Below are positions 51,651-62,640 of a DNA stretch of 64,000 nucleotides, piece after piece. Within the stretch, counting starts at the first letter, position 1, and each line of letters begins with the position of its first letter. A model generated the notes under the pieces. It saw only the letters and a list, made by a program, of their open reading frames with translations. It did not search any database and was not told where the DNA came from. The translations under genes were made by a program, and so were the position numbers. The DNA comes from Branchipolynoe longqiensis (Eukaryota; Annelida; Polychaeta; Phyllodocida; Polynoidae), in NCBI GenBank assembly GCA_030323885.1, contig CM059188.1:115719430-115783429 (forward strand), written 5' to 3'.

Positions 51651-51942
51651 TTTGGGGGTGATGAAAATGGTCAATATTGCACCTAATGCGGGAATCGAAC
51701 CCACATCTCTTGCATTCCAGGGCAGTGTACTAACCATTACACCACCCAGGCTTCCTGATACCACCACCTGACTGGCTATGTGGCTTCATGCCGGGGAGGT
51801 TATTGCACCCTGCTACACTCGTTCCCCTGGAATTGTAAGTCTTTTAAATGGTTTACGTCTATAAGGCATTTTAAGGCTTACAATTACATACATACAGGTA
51901 ATGTGCTTATATACATACACAAGGTAGGTTTAACAACCATAC
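51651..51942 (-). mobile_element. TRIM-like element, one terminal repeat and most of the interior
   Basis: Terminal repeat about 51651-51824 with a 71-nt tRNA-like segment at 51681-51751. The interior (CCCCTGGAATTGTAAGTCTT, TACATACATACAGGTAATG) runs to about 51942, where an L repeat begins. The second terminal repeat is lost. Confidence 0.7.
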
Positions 51943-51952
51943 AGTGAGTAAT

Positions 51953-52497
51953 ATCTTGCAGTGCTCGGCCGTCAGAACTCCGGATACCACTACTTTCCCC
52001 AGGTGCGTTCTGACAACTGTCTGTCAGTTCCCACCTGATGTCCCTCTCCACAAACTCATAAGGAAGAAAGGGAAGACAAGTCACGCAAGATTGACACTGA
52101 GGAAGTTGTGCTTTATTGGCATCAACTTCTGTTCTCCTACTAGCGACCTATCACCCTCACTGCTTACCAACTGCCCACACAGATCCTCATGTCTCTTGTT
52201 AGTATGTATAAGCATCAGTGCCTACATCCCATTGAACCTGAGTCCATGGTTGTTGCACACAGCTCAGTGCCTTTTGAATAGCTACTTCTAGTTTGTGTGT
52301 AGAAAGTGGAGCCTCAGACAGTGTCTGGGGTCCTGGACAAGAGAAGAGTGCCTCCTGCTAGAGGGCCTAGCCAAGAGTGCCAAGAGATGGGTCTGTGTCT
52401 CAGGTATAAGGAATGCAGGTGACTGGGCTCCCACAGCCAGCCCAAACAACATCCCTATAGCCCGGGGGGCGACTTTCCCAAAAGGGGGCAGCTGTCC
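51953..52497. mobile_element. L repeat, copy 3, cut by the gap
   Basis: Holds GTTCTGACAACTGTCTGTCA, GGTTGTTGCACACAGCTCAG and CTGGGCTCCCACAGCCAGCC. The rest lies in the Ns. Confidence 0.65.
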
Positions 52498-52996
52498 NNN
52501 NNNNNNNNNNNNNNNNNNNNNNNNNNNNNNNNNNNNNNNNNNNNNNNNNNNNNNNNNNNNNNNNNNNNNNNNNNNNNNNNNNNNNNNNNNNNNNNNNNNN
52601 NNNNNNNNNNNNNNNNNNNNNNNNNNNNNNNNNNNNNNNNNNNNNNNNNNNNNNNNNNNNNNNNNNNNNNNNNNNNNNNNNNNNNNNNNNNNNNNNNNNN
52701 NNNNNNNNNNNNNNNNNNNNNNNNNNNNNNNNNNNNNNNNNNNNNNNNNNNNNNNNNNNNNNNNNNNNNNNNNNNNNNNNNNNNNNNNNNNNNNNNNNNN
52801 NNNNNNNNNNNNNNNNNNNNNNNNNNNNNNNNNNNNNNNNNNNNNNNNNNNNNNNNNNNNNNNNNNNNNNNNNNNNNNNNNNNNNNNNNNNNNNNNNNNN
52901 NNNNNNNNNNNNNNNNNNNNNNNNNNNNNNNNNNNNNNNNNNNNNNNNNNNNNNNNNNNNNNNNNNNNNNNNNNNNNNNNNNNNNNNNNNNNNNNN
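52498..52996. other. Assembly gap (499 Ns)
   Basis: Unknown sequence. Frames crossing it are meaningless. Confidence 1.
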
Positions 52997-53178
52997 ACAC
53001 CATATAGACATGGTATAAGAGAAACTGGCCTTTGATGATGCTGTAAGTTATACGCAGCAGTGGAAATCCAATTTGGCAGAGGTGGGGGGGCACGGGGAAT
53101 CGAACCACTGACCTTCAGATTAGGAGTCCGAGCTAGAAAAAAGTCAGACACTCTAACCACTCCGCCACAGAGAACGCC
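52997..53178 (-). mobile_element. SINE C, tail side lost in the gap
   Basis: Minus-strand head GGCGTTCTCTGTGGCGGAGT with GTCAGTGGTTCGATTCCCC and GCATCATCAAAGGCCAGTTT; very like 8099-8407. Confidence 0.8.
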
Positions 53179-53467
53179 AGTCATAAAATATGTACTGTGG
53201 CATAGATCGATGGAAGGTATCGTGAGTCAATTTCACAGAACCCATCACTTCTAATACTCTAGCCATCATTTTGTTCTGGGCGCCAACGTCTTCGCCTAAA
53301 TTATTCCCAAAGTTGGTCCTTTTAAAATACAAATCAAAGTGATTCGGCACTGACACAAGACGTATTCAGCAGAATAAAGATATTCACAACAACAACAAAA
53401 TCAACCTGGAACCTGGAAATGCAGTTATCCATAGCAGCATGGACTACTTCGCAAAATATCACCCACC
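53179..53467. other. Intergenic, no gene seen
   Basis: Includes (CAA)n at 53386-53399. No gene. Confidence 0.4.
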
Positions 53468-54330
53468 GGACGCGGTGGATGAATTGGTAGAGCGCAGGAT
53501 CCCCGTGCGGAAGGTCGAGAATTCTAAACCGAACAGAGTCAAACCAATTACTTACAAACTTGATACATATTGCTATCTGGTGCCCGGTGTTGCAGTTTCT
53601 GCGGTACACCAGTTTGCGAGGGACACATCACTTCTGCGCATGCGTCAAAATCGAACAGCATCATCACTAACCTTATAAATTTAATATAATGTTTTTGGTA
53701 AAGATGTCTTCTATATGTGTACCAAGCGATTTGTTTCTAGGTTGTGTGGTTTTAGAGATATTTCACATTTTCTGTATGAAGATTGCTCACAACCATTGAC
53801 AATGCCTTGAGTTTGATGGTATGCGCAGTGGAAAACAATAGTTTTATTCAAAATTAATAGAAATCAAGAACCCAAACCTTATAAATTTAATACAATCTGT
53901 TTGTTGAATATGTTTTCTGTATGTGTGCCAAGCGGTTTGTTTCTAGGTGGTGTAATTTGAGAGATATTTGACTTTTTCTGTATGAAGATTTGCTCACGGC
54001 GATTGACAATGCATTTGAATGTATGTGTCCCTCGCAAACTGGCACACCATGGAAACTGCAACACCGGCATTACTGGGATAGGGCAAGGACTGGTTAGCTC
54101 AGTATCAGAATAATGTGACTGAGTTGGATATTGGGTTATGGTGCTGGTGGCATTCAATTCAATTATTTTATTTTAACTCTCCGCAAGGTATGTTTTACAA
54201 TAAACATATGCGTCCTCAGTTCGGCAGCACTATAAAGCTGCATGAGTGCGCACTGTCGCAAGTCGGTACCCGTCCTGATATGACCATAGATGCTCCCAAG
54301 ATGTAAAACGCCAACAAACAAACAAACGCA
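53468..54330 (+). mobile_element. SINE V, head type A, interrupted by a TIR element
   Basis: Head and early body 53468-53587, rest of body 54064-54330, with CCGG duplicated at the break. A second small insertion (54152-54219, TTCAATTCAATTATTTTATT) lies in the body before GGCAGCACTATAAAG. Confidence 0.8.
53588..54063. mobile_element. TIR element, family 4, with CCGG target duplication
   Basis: 476 bp. Arms of about 41 bp start TGTTGCAGTTTC and end GAAACTGCAACA, with GTTTGCGAGGGACACA conserved. CCGG lies at 53584-53587 and 54064-54067. The interior holds the same approximately 200-bp block twice, as in 17311-17790. No transposase. Confidence 0.8.
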
Positions 54331-54869
54331 CAAACACACAAAGTGTGCGCCCACCACCATACTGCCGATAGTCGCTATTCCCGGCGTGTGTCCGGCGGGC
54401 ATTGCGGTTCATTTCGTCGCGAAGTGGCGGTTGGTGCTTTAGTGATGCGGGCGCATATTATTTGGTTCCGAGGACACTATTATTGATCGATGTTCCGCGA
54501 CCTCCAACGAATCTGGGTTTCAGATCTTGGAACCGGTATGCAATAACAAGCTCTCATTCGCAAACTGCACTCCAGGAGGTGGCAGGTGCGGGGGTGGGTG
54601 GGCGGAGGGAGGGGGAGTGACGGGGAGGGAGGGAGGGGGGCGGGAAGCATCGGGTAGGTAGATACAAGATTCACCCCATACTTACAGTGAACGACAAGGT
54701 AGTCTCAATACTGGTGAAAATAACTTTAGTATGGAACAGGAAGTATTATTGATTCCTTCCATAACCAATAGAGACGGTAAAAGAGGAGACAAGTCAGATT
54801 TGTGTGGATCGAGCCTATAACTCTGGCTGGCCCTTAAGACCTACCTTTAATTTATTGAACTAAATCGGT
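54331..54869. other. Intergenic with a G/A-rich patch
   Basis: GGGAGGGAGGG tract at 54587-54645. No gene. Confidence 0.4.
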
Positions 54870-55085
54870 GGCGAAATGGGCCGTTAGTAGGTGGGTGAGG
54901 CACTGCCTGGAGGAAAGGAGGAGGATTAGGGAGCTGCTTGGAAGCAGGCCTCCCGTTCCCTAGGCCGCACCCGAACCTCCCGTAACCCATAGAAGCAAGG
55001 AACATACCAAAAGGAAGGTTTACAGAAGCAATATCGAACAGAATTAGAACAATAAAAGACAGGAGCATTACATACATAATAATAT
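54870..55085. repeat. Dispersed repeat, relative of 36000-36215
   Basis: Shares GGGAGCTGCTTGGAAGCAGG-like and TAGGCCGCACCCGAACC-like blocks with the 36-kb copy. Family unknown. Confidence 0.45.
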
Positions 55086-55473
55086 TTGCATAATCACTTG
55101 AGACCTCCCAGAATCCCTGTCTCCAGTATCAAATGGCTACTTATATCAGCACACAGTTGGTGAATTGAGAGAGAATGCCAAAAGACAAGATGGCGGCTAT
55201 AAAACGCCGTCGATTTCACTTTTAAAGTTCCTTAAACTACATGTTTTATTATAGTTTTCATATCCAGAAGTAGCGGGTAAAATATGAAGGTGTATCTGAA
55301 GAATATATTTTGCTCAGCTCAGTTCATTTCCCCAGCATGTCGAAAATGTTTGCCGGATTTTATATAAGGTTGCTTGTCACCCGTATACTGGAAGTATGGG
55401 GTGAATATTTTATCTACTGGGTACAGTGGACCGAAAGGAGAAGCAACTGTGTAGTAGTATACAAAGAAATAAA
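55086..55473. other. Intergenic, no gene seen
   Basis: Unique-looking AT-rich sequence. Confidence 0.4.
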
Positions 55474-55793
55474 TGGTTGTTGGAGTTTTACGTCTTAGCA
55501 ACATATATGGTCATATCAGGACGGGTACCGACTTGTGAGAGTGCACTTCATAATTATAGTGCTGCCCCACTGGGAAATGAAATCAGGTCACCGGCACCAT
55601 GACCCAATACCCCCCCTCAGGTCACATTATCCTGATACTCAAGCTAAACCAGTCCTTGCCCTATCCTATTAATGCCGAGCGCAAGGCTAGGAAGTGAGAA
55701 GTATCAATTTTATAAGTCATTGGTTTGATTCGACCGAACTCCCGATCTCCCGCACAGGAGGCCCGCGCTCTACTGATTAGGCCACTGCACGCG
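55474..55793 (-). mobile_element. SINE V, head type A
   Basis: From TTGTTGGAGTTTTACGTCTT to CTACTGATTAGGCCACTGCA, with a small duplication AAATGAAATCAGG. Confidence 0.85.
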
Positions 55794-55969
55794 ATCACAG
55801 AAATAGCATGGTGTCTTCAGATAGGCTGCCATTGCTAGGTGAAGCAGTCAGAATTCACCCAATTGACGCCGCGGCCATGTTGAAACCAGACCGAGGGCAC
55901 TTACGCGTCTGCGAGGCGCTGCTATATTTAAAATAATGTGAATAAATTTTTGTCGACCAAAACCTCTCG

Positions 55970-56460
55970 AAATCACTCAAATTTGAGGGTATTCATTTTT
56001 TAAAGTAACATATTCATCTTTGCATACCTGTTTTCTATCTATTGGCCAATTTTCACGAAGATTCAGTGACCCTTGCATGGTGATTTTTCCTATTCTTTAA
56101 CTACAATGTGACTGTCAACTTCAAGTCTGCATAGTTATGGTGGTATCATGTAAAGCAGCACTGTCAGCGTAGCTATCTGTGCAACACAGTTAAACAACTA
56201 GTCTTAGTAATTACAAATTAATAAAAGCTTTAAAAGGGTTCGTATATATTTTTTTAATATATCTATATTAAGAAAGTTATGCAATTTTGAATTTAAGAAA
56301 AGATTGGCATCCAAGGTGAGTGACTTTGTTCACATTGCCTACTGAAATGCATCTGATCATCACTCAATCTTCATGAAAATTGACCAATAAACAGAAAAAA
56401 GATATGCAAAAATAAATATGATAGTTTCAAATGTTAATATCTTCAAATTGTACTCCTTTA
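55970..56460. repeat. Inverted-repeat element, about 70-bp arms
   Basis: CATCTTTGCATACCTGTTTT, TATTGGCCAATTTTCACGAA and GATTCAGTGA at 56010-56070 are complementary to TCACTCAATCTTCATGAAAA, TTGACCAATAAACAG and AAAAGATATGCAAAAATAAA at 56361-56420. AT-rich between. Confidence 0.6.
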
Positions 56461-56640
56461 ATTTATGTAGTAGTTCATACACATCGGCACACAGTAGTGT
56501 TTTATGGCCATTTCCAATTCCGACGCTTACTCAGCCTCGTTCTGAAGCCTAATTAGGTCGCGCGTGAATAGTGTGAATGGGGCAGAACATATTCATCTAC
56601 CCTGCATGGCCTCGCTTCCGTCCCCTACCCACTCTGATCA

Positions 56641-57058
56641 ATCAGACGGGATGGCCGAAAGAGTTAAACATCTGTCTCCCGTTTTGGTAGACCGTGGGAT
56701 TCGAACCCACGTGTTCCGCTTGCAGTTTTACCTACCGGGTGTGATGGCCGACGCGATAGGGCACAGGCCTTCAATGCTGGAGATCGGGAGTTTGCTTCCC
56801 GGTCGAATAAAACCAATGACTTATTAAATTTATACTTATCGCTTCCTAGCTAGGTGCTCGGCATTATTAGGATAGAGCAAGGACTGGTTGATTCAGTGTC
56901 AGGATAATATTACTGAGTGAGTTATCAGGTCATGGTGCTGGTGGCCTGGTCTCCCAGTGGGGCAGCACTATAAAGGTGACATGAGTGTGCACTGTCATGA
57001 GTTGGTACCCATCCTGATATGACCTTAGATGTTGCCAGAACATAAAAATCCAACCAAG
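56641..57058 (+). mobile_element. SINE V type-B head directly followed by a full type-A copy
   Basis: 56641-56717 is a type-B head ending ATTCGAACCCACGTGTTCC. A complete type-A copy (ACCGGGTGTGATGGCCGACG) starts at about 56733. Confidence 0.8.
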
Positions 57059-57560
57059 CAACGAACCATACTGTTGCGCCAGGTGTCACATACCTGTAGG
57101 CCTATACAGGCCCATTTATACTTTTGACGGCGGGTGACGCGTGTGACGGCGCAACACGGTACAAGCCAACGTTCCCATTGGCCGTAATTGATTAACACGA
57201 CCGGGAGACTCGGGTCACCAGAGTCGTCAGAATTTCAAATCGAACACTGCGAGTAGGGTCGACAAATACATGTGCCGTGTGCAAAACAATCCGACCCAAG
57301 TAACCCACCTCATAGCTGGGGTTGGCTACGAGCGATGACGTCACATTTGCGCTGGTACCATCCTGCAGGATAACAGCTAGCAGTACCAGTCATACATGGT
57401 TTTTTTAAAGAATAACTTAGATTAATGAAATGGAAATATAGCTAAACTAGGCCACCATAAAATACTTTAAATCCTATTTTGCTGTAGTTTTATCGGTTAT
57501 CAAAAAAAATTATCATTTTTTCCACCCGAGCTCGGAGAAGCGTATTCGATTATTCGACCC
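57059..57560. other. CpG-containing unclassified sequence
   Basis: Contains ATTTCAAATCGAACACTGCG (also near 7765) and ACGGCGCAACACGG-type repeats. No gene. Confidence 0.4.
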
Positions 57561-57810
57561 GAGTCTGTAGGATGTGCGCATGCGCCAAAAAGTGGCTCGG
57601 GTGACCCGAGTTGATTAATCGATTACGCCCATTTAGACTTTACCTCGACACTTGAAGGCGCAACACGGCGCAAGCGTTGACCAGAGTTCAACTATATTGA
57701 ACTTCCAAGGTCAGCGCTTCCACACGTCAATGGGGGGTGTAATCGATTAATCAACTCGGATCACCGGAGCCACTTTTTGGCGCATGCGCACGTCCTAATC
57801 CTACAGACTC
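57561..57810. repeat. Inverted repeat, about 70-bp arms
   Basis: Left arm 57561-57630 (GAGTCTGTAGGATGTGCGCA start) and right arm 57737-57810 (ends CCTAATCCTACAGACTC) are complementary, including GCGCATGCGCCAAAAAGTGG and TTGATTAATCGATTAC. Probably the terminal arms of a TIR element. Confidence 0.7.
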
Positions 57811-57987
57811 AGTCACATTATCCGGATAATAATGAAATACCTAACATTAGATAAAATACCACTTCTGGTAAGTAGGCTACCGAACGCGTTAGACGGATTA
57901 GTAGAGCCCACGCTGAAAGGTCGGGAGTTCTAATCCTGTCTGAGTCCAGATATACTCTATACACACGGGGAAGCCATGTTTGTTTGT

Positions 57988-58746
57988 TGTATGTTGTCCT
58001 AGCAACATCTAAGGTCATATCAGGACAGGTACCGACTTGTGGCAGTGCACACTCATGGTGACTTTGTAGTGCTGACCCACTGGGAGACTCGGCTGCCAGC
58101 ACCATGACTGGATATCCCACTCAGTCACATTATCCTGACACAGAGCCAACCATTCCTTTCCCTATCCTATCAATGCTGAGTGCCAGGCTAGGAAGCAATG
58201 AGTATCCATTTTGTGTGTGTGTTTTTGTGTTTTTTGTGATGAATTTATTTATCCTGCTCATAACGGATAAATGTGTTAATACTTGTTTTCACCGCCGGGC
58301 AGCACTAGTCCAATTTGATTCAAGTCTTTGGAATTTAGTAATAATTTAGGCTTTCTTGCTTCTTGTTTATGGCTTGTAACTGTTTGTAGATTGCAAACAG
58401 TCCAAAATCCAGCTTTCCCTATACTTTATGTTAATCTATTTAAACATCATCTGTATTTCTAGGTTACATTATTTTTTTAGTAGTTTCTTGAAGAATGATA
58501 TGTTTTCTGCATTTTGTGTTGCAGCTGGCAGTATTTTTCAAATATTTCCACTCATATTAGCTACACTGTGATCATATGCGCTGTATTTTGATTTTACCAT
58601 TACTAGTAATTAACCATCATTGCTTCAATTTTTAAGTCATTGGTTTGACTCAACCAGGGTTCAAACGTGTGAACCCATGGGTTCGGATCCCCCAATCTCC
58701 CAAAACAGGAGACGGACGCTCAACTCATTTGGCCATCCTATCTGGT
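57988..58746 (-). mobile_element. SINE V, head type B, split by a 414-bp insertion
   Basis: The body 57988-58216 and the head 58631-58746 are in the right order on the minus strand. The intervening 58217-58630 is AT-rich and unclassified, not tandem and without inverted ends that I can see. Confidence 0.7.
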
Positions 58747-58999
58747 GCGAGCCGCCATGTTAATGTTGCTCATGAGGCGAAGCCAAGTTTGCTTAAATTG
58801 GGTCAATTCTCGAGAATTAAGTCACGATGGTTTTCCGGGTTCTGAAGCTAGAAACGTTTTCTGACAGTGAACCAACCACACGCGTTGTAATTACTAACTA
58901 CTTTTCGGTGCATTTATTTCTTCATCTTTTTATCACCAATTTCTGTTTGAGCCGCCACTACTCGAATCAATTCAAATGAACGATTTCTTTCTTTTTTTA
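58747..58999. other. Intergenic, no gene seen
   Basis: Unique-looking sequence; T run at 58990-59010. Confidence 0.4.
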
Positions 59000-59850
59000 A
59001 TTTTTTTTATTGAGGCTGTATTTATACTGTTCATAGCATATAAGCCCGGGTACCCAGGCTTGTTTTAAATGCTGGCCAGCTGTAGTGTCAGTGTTATCTT
59101 ACCACACAGTAGCTGCTGATAAGGTATTTGATTGCCTGCATTTCAGTAGCAGATAGATAATTGGTTGGTATGGTTAGTAGCCTATGTTAGTTTTTTTTTA
59201 TTTTCTTGGCATATATGTATTTATTTTGTCTACTCTTATTACTAGACCAGCCTACTGCTATTTACATATCATAGGCTTGTACGTAGCTGTGTGGTGTGTT
59301 ATCTGGCTACCTCTGGCATGGTTACCTTCCATTGGGCGTCCTGCTGGTGGGCTGTGACATTTCACTTTGGTTCTTTTGTATATGTCATAGGTGGGATGCA
59401 GCTTGTCTACACTTAGACAGATTTTTAGGGCTCTGTTCTGCAGTGTTTGCAGTTTTTTTAGGAGTTCTTTTCTCGCACCCATGTAGTTTACGTCTCCATA
59501 GTCAAAATAGGGGCGCACCATGCCCATGAAGATTTTTATTGACATTTCTTGTGTCATGTAGTCTCTTAGCTTTGCAAATAGCCACAGTTTGTGGTATACT
59601 TTTTCGATAATTTTATTTATACATAGGTTGTAGTTTAGTTGGCTGTCCAACTCAAGGCCTAGGTATTTGTAATGGTCTACATTTTCTAGTGTTTGGTTTC
59701 CTAACTTACAGTGTAGTTTTTTTTTCTGCCATTTGTTTATGCGAGAAGAGTACTGTTTTTGATTTGCTTGTGTTGTTGGTTATTTTGTCGGACTCACACC
59801 ACTCGTCTAGTTTTAGTAGGAGTTTATTTAGTTTAGTTGTTACAGATTTA
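59000..59850 (-). pseudogene. LINE 3' region with reverse transcriptase thumb-side fragment
   Basis: On the minus strand the ORF 59650-59258 encodes SQLNYNLCINKIIEKVYHKL, YMTQEMSIKIFMGMVRPYFD, YGDVNYMG and LQTLQNRALKICL. The pattern (K...YKSL...LRPHFDYGD-x-x-Y-x-x-A...L-x-x-LQNRALK-I) is the region after the RT palm in CR1/L2/Jockey-type elements. Upstream (59660-59840) frames carry KLNKLLLKLDEWCESDKITN and KTVLFSHKQM with shifts between. Downstream to about 59000 is the presumed 3' UTR. It is 5'-truncated and frameshifted. The clade is different from the 19.6-kb LINE. Confidence 0.7.
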
Positions 59851-59899
59851 CACTTCTAATAATTATCAACTGAAAATGGTCAATTGAAATCAATATTAT

Positions 59900-60250
59900 T
59901 TTTAATATGGCAGAATATATAAGGGGCAGAATTAATTGCAATCTGGGTAATTCAGAACAAGAGGCGGAACTACATAGTATGAAATTTATTACTCAAAGTG
60001 TAATAAAATGATTAGATAATCAGTAATCAAGAAGTAATCAAATAGGTAAGGTAATGGGTAGTGAGTGAATGTCTAGTAGAATGAGTGATAATCAATCAGT
60101 AGTCAGTAAATAATCAATGTAATAGTGAATCAATGTCTAGTAGAATGAGTGATAATCAATCAGTAATCAGTAGTAATCAGTGTAATCAGTAAGTAATCAG
60201 GTCGGTAAGTTAAGTGAGTAGTGAGTCATAATGAAATAAAGTCTGTTGGT
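59900..60250 (-). repeat. TGATTATCAATCAGTAATCAG-type repeats at the 3' side of the DIRS-like element
   Basis: A unit of about 65-75 bp (GAATGAGTGATAATCAATCA, GTAATCAGT) recurs at 60057 and 60124, with shorter repeats around. It probably forms the element's 3' non-coding end, like the TTGATT-rich spacer in the Ngaro element. Confidence 0.6.
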
Positions 60251-60264
60251 GACCCGGGCCTCAA

Positions 60265-61030
60265 CCAAATAGTGTGGAGAGTGCCCGGGTCGCCACGGAG
60301 AAGGCGTGGGCGGGGACATAGCGGTGGACGCCTGACGAACGCCAATGGCCAAGGTCGCTGACGTCTTGGAGGGGTGCGCCGGCAGCTGCCCATGCCTGGG
60401 CGGCCTCTCATCGAAGGCTGTGTAGTGTGTAGGTCTGCAGGTCGGGGCACCCAGTCGGGGCACCCAGTGTGTTGGAAGGCAGCGCGTAGCGCTGTGGTGA
60501 ATGTCCGGGCGGTGAGTGGTGTGCAACCGGGGGTCAAGAATGCTGGCTCAAGAGGAGAAGGCCAGGTGGTGATCGCGTATCGTCGCCAAGCGCGTATGGG
60601 ACAGCACTCGGATGTGGGGATCCTGGGGATCCTTATGGTGAAGGCGTCGGAGGGGGACCTGGAGGTCTTGGTGGAGCGGACCTTGATGGTTAAGTGGGTG
60701 GTGTCGTCTAGGATGTCTGGGTATCTCAGGGTGTGCCCGGGGTTGTCGGGGCGCCCGGTGACCAGGAGGTTCCCTTGTCAGAGTAGGGAGAAGAAACCGA
60801 CGAGGAGAGCGGATGTTAGAACCTTGGCCCGGGTCCCGGCCCGGTCGAAGTAGCGTACGACGGCGATGAGATGGTGGGTCGTCAGCGGCGGAGCTTGGCA
60901 CGGAAGGTGGGTCGAAGTCCGGACGACGCCGCACTTGATTAGGGAGATCAGGTATGAATCGAAGCTGCGTGTCCTGCCGACCCTCAGCCTCACCCAGGTC
61001 CAGGCCGCGCTGAGGTAGTTCATGATGTCC
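60265..61030 (-). pseudogene. Tyrosine recombinase of the DIRS-like element, with two TGA stops
   Basis: On the minus strand: MNYLSAAWTWVRLRVGRTRS, YFDRAGTRAKVLTSALLVGF, FSLL, then TGA exactly where the first catalytic Arg (LLR) should be, then QGNLLVTGRPDNPGHTLRYP. The C-terminal box reads HSLR-TGA-EAAQAWAAAGAP, DVSDLGHWRSSGVHRYVPAH. His, the second catalytic Arg of HSLR, the His/Trp of GHW and the Tyr of HRYV are all visible. Both stops fit CGA to TGA changes, i.e. C to T at CpG. Other frames between show additional shifts. The enzyme cannot be made as written. Confidence 0.75.
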
Positions 61031-61263
61031 CCAGGTGATCTGAGGGAGGCGGAGAGGTGAACCAGGTATGAGGCTATGTCGAGCTAGGTCGGGCATAGAG
61101 GGTCGTAGTCCCGGGTCCGGGCATGCGCGTGGTAAGCCTTGAGCTGGAGGTGTTTGTTTCAACATGTGCCGCGGGCGAGGCCGGTGCGGAAGAGGTGGAC
61201 TACGTCCTGGTGGTCTTGGTGTGTGCCTGGGGAGAGAGAGGCAAATTAATATCTCTTCCCAGG

Positions 61264-62640
61264 CTATACAGTGTCGGCGACAATTGACGGGTTGTGGTGG
61301 ACACGTATACGGTCGAGGTCCATGTCGTCCACAAAGCAGTCTGCCCTCCGCCTTGCGGCTTGATCGAAAGGGGCTCTGCTGAGAGCGTCGGCGAAGGCGA
61401 TCTCGGCCCCGGGTTTGTGGACGACCTGGACCTCGCAGGAGTTGAGAGCTGCAAATCTCCAGATCGCTATGGGCACATGCGCAGAGGGTGGGGTCCCTTC
61501 TGGCACCCGATTCGAGGACGATATGCGATGCCTGGTTATCGGTATTCACGACAATGGCATAGTCTTGGGGGTTGGGGGGTGTCAGGGCATGGAGCGCCAC
61601 GACGAGGTTTATGGCCTCGAGTTGGGCGATGTTGTGCCCATCCCCGAGGTACCCCTGCTGGTATTCTTCGGTGATGTATCCGGCTGGTGAGTGTGCTCCG
61701 CCAGCGAGAAGGGAGGAGTCACACTCTATTATCCACTCGTGCTTCGGTGGTGGGCGGAGGAGGACGACTCCGTTGGAAGTGTGTGCATACACCTTGAACC
61801 ACTCGATGTCGAGGGTCATCTTGTGGGTTACGGAGTGTTTGCCGGTGTAAGGGGTGCTCCTTAGGGCCGCGAGTATGCGGTTCATAAACCATCTGGCCAT
61901 GTGTTGGAGCCAACCGACAAGGTGCTGAAGGTCCTTCCTGGACACTCTGGTACCGGGGCCCCACTTGGAGCACTCTCCGACCACGTCGTCGAGCTTGGCT
62001 GTCGGTATCCGTACCGTCATGTCGACCGTGTCGACGTCAAACCCTAGCCACTCGTTTTTTTGCGTGGGTGGTATGCACTTGTGTGGTGAGAGCACCAGTC
62101 CAAGGTCGGCGGCGAGGTGGATGGAGTCAAGGTATGCAACAACGGCCTCTTGTTCTGTGCTGGCTTCCCCGGTCGTCCAGATAGCAGAGCGTGAAGTGGC
62201 CCTTGCATCGTAGTAGGTAGGTAACCACGTTGGTGGTGCGGGCGCATGCCATGGACGAGGTCTGGCAGCTGAAGGGGGGGGGGGGGGGGCGATGTCATAG
62301 TATGTTTGGTCGTCGATCGTTATGCCTAAGAGTGGGACTGAGAGGGGGCAGGTCCTGAGCTGGGGCTTCGTCGATGACATACTTCTTTATCCATTTCAGG
62401 TGTTCTGGGTCTTCCCGGTGGTTGGCGGTCGACGGGACGGGAGGGGACTCGGCCGTGTAGTCGACCGGCCAAACAAACTCGAGGAAGTCGAGCAGCTCAC
62501 TGTTGTGGTAGCCGGAGAGTAGGTCCCTCCAGGGGTCAATCCTCAGAGCGGATGGGACCGGTATGCTTGCAGCGACATGGTTGGGGAGTGCCGTAGCCCT
62601 GACTTGGTCATAGCTATATCTATCAATTTTGTTGCCCCAT
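61264..62640 (-). pseudogene. Reverse transcriptase and RNase H of the DIRS-like element, multiply broken
   Basis: Order on the minus strand: RT entry region (LRIDPWRDLLSGYHNSELLD, TANHREDPEHLKWIKKYVID, about 62570-62360). Then an apparent deletion of most of the fingers. Then GITIDDQTYYDIAPP interrupted by a 17-base C/G homopolymer (62274-62290). Then FSCQTSSMACARTTNVVTYL and HFTLCYLDD (catalytic YLDD). A frameshift follows before AYLDSIHLAADLGLVLSPHK. RNase H motifs: IIECDSSLLAGGA, IAQLEAINLVVALHAL, VVNTDNQASHIVL and, after another frameshift near 61500, AFADALSRAPF, giving all four acidic residues. The 610-codon open frame 60548-62380 combines real and out-of-frame parts. Confidence 0.75.

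Noticed and set aside
52288..53184. Frames of 200-298 codons across 52498-52996
   Set aside because: They consist mostly of Ns; the flanks are SINE C and the L repeat.
60548..62380. A single 610-codon protein on the minus strand
   Set aside because: Only parts (residues about 20-30 and 80-300) match RT/RNase H; the rest is out of frame relative to the RNase H end and the recombinase seen in neighbouring frames.
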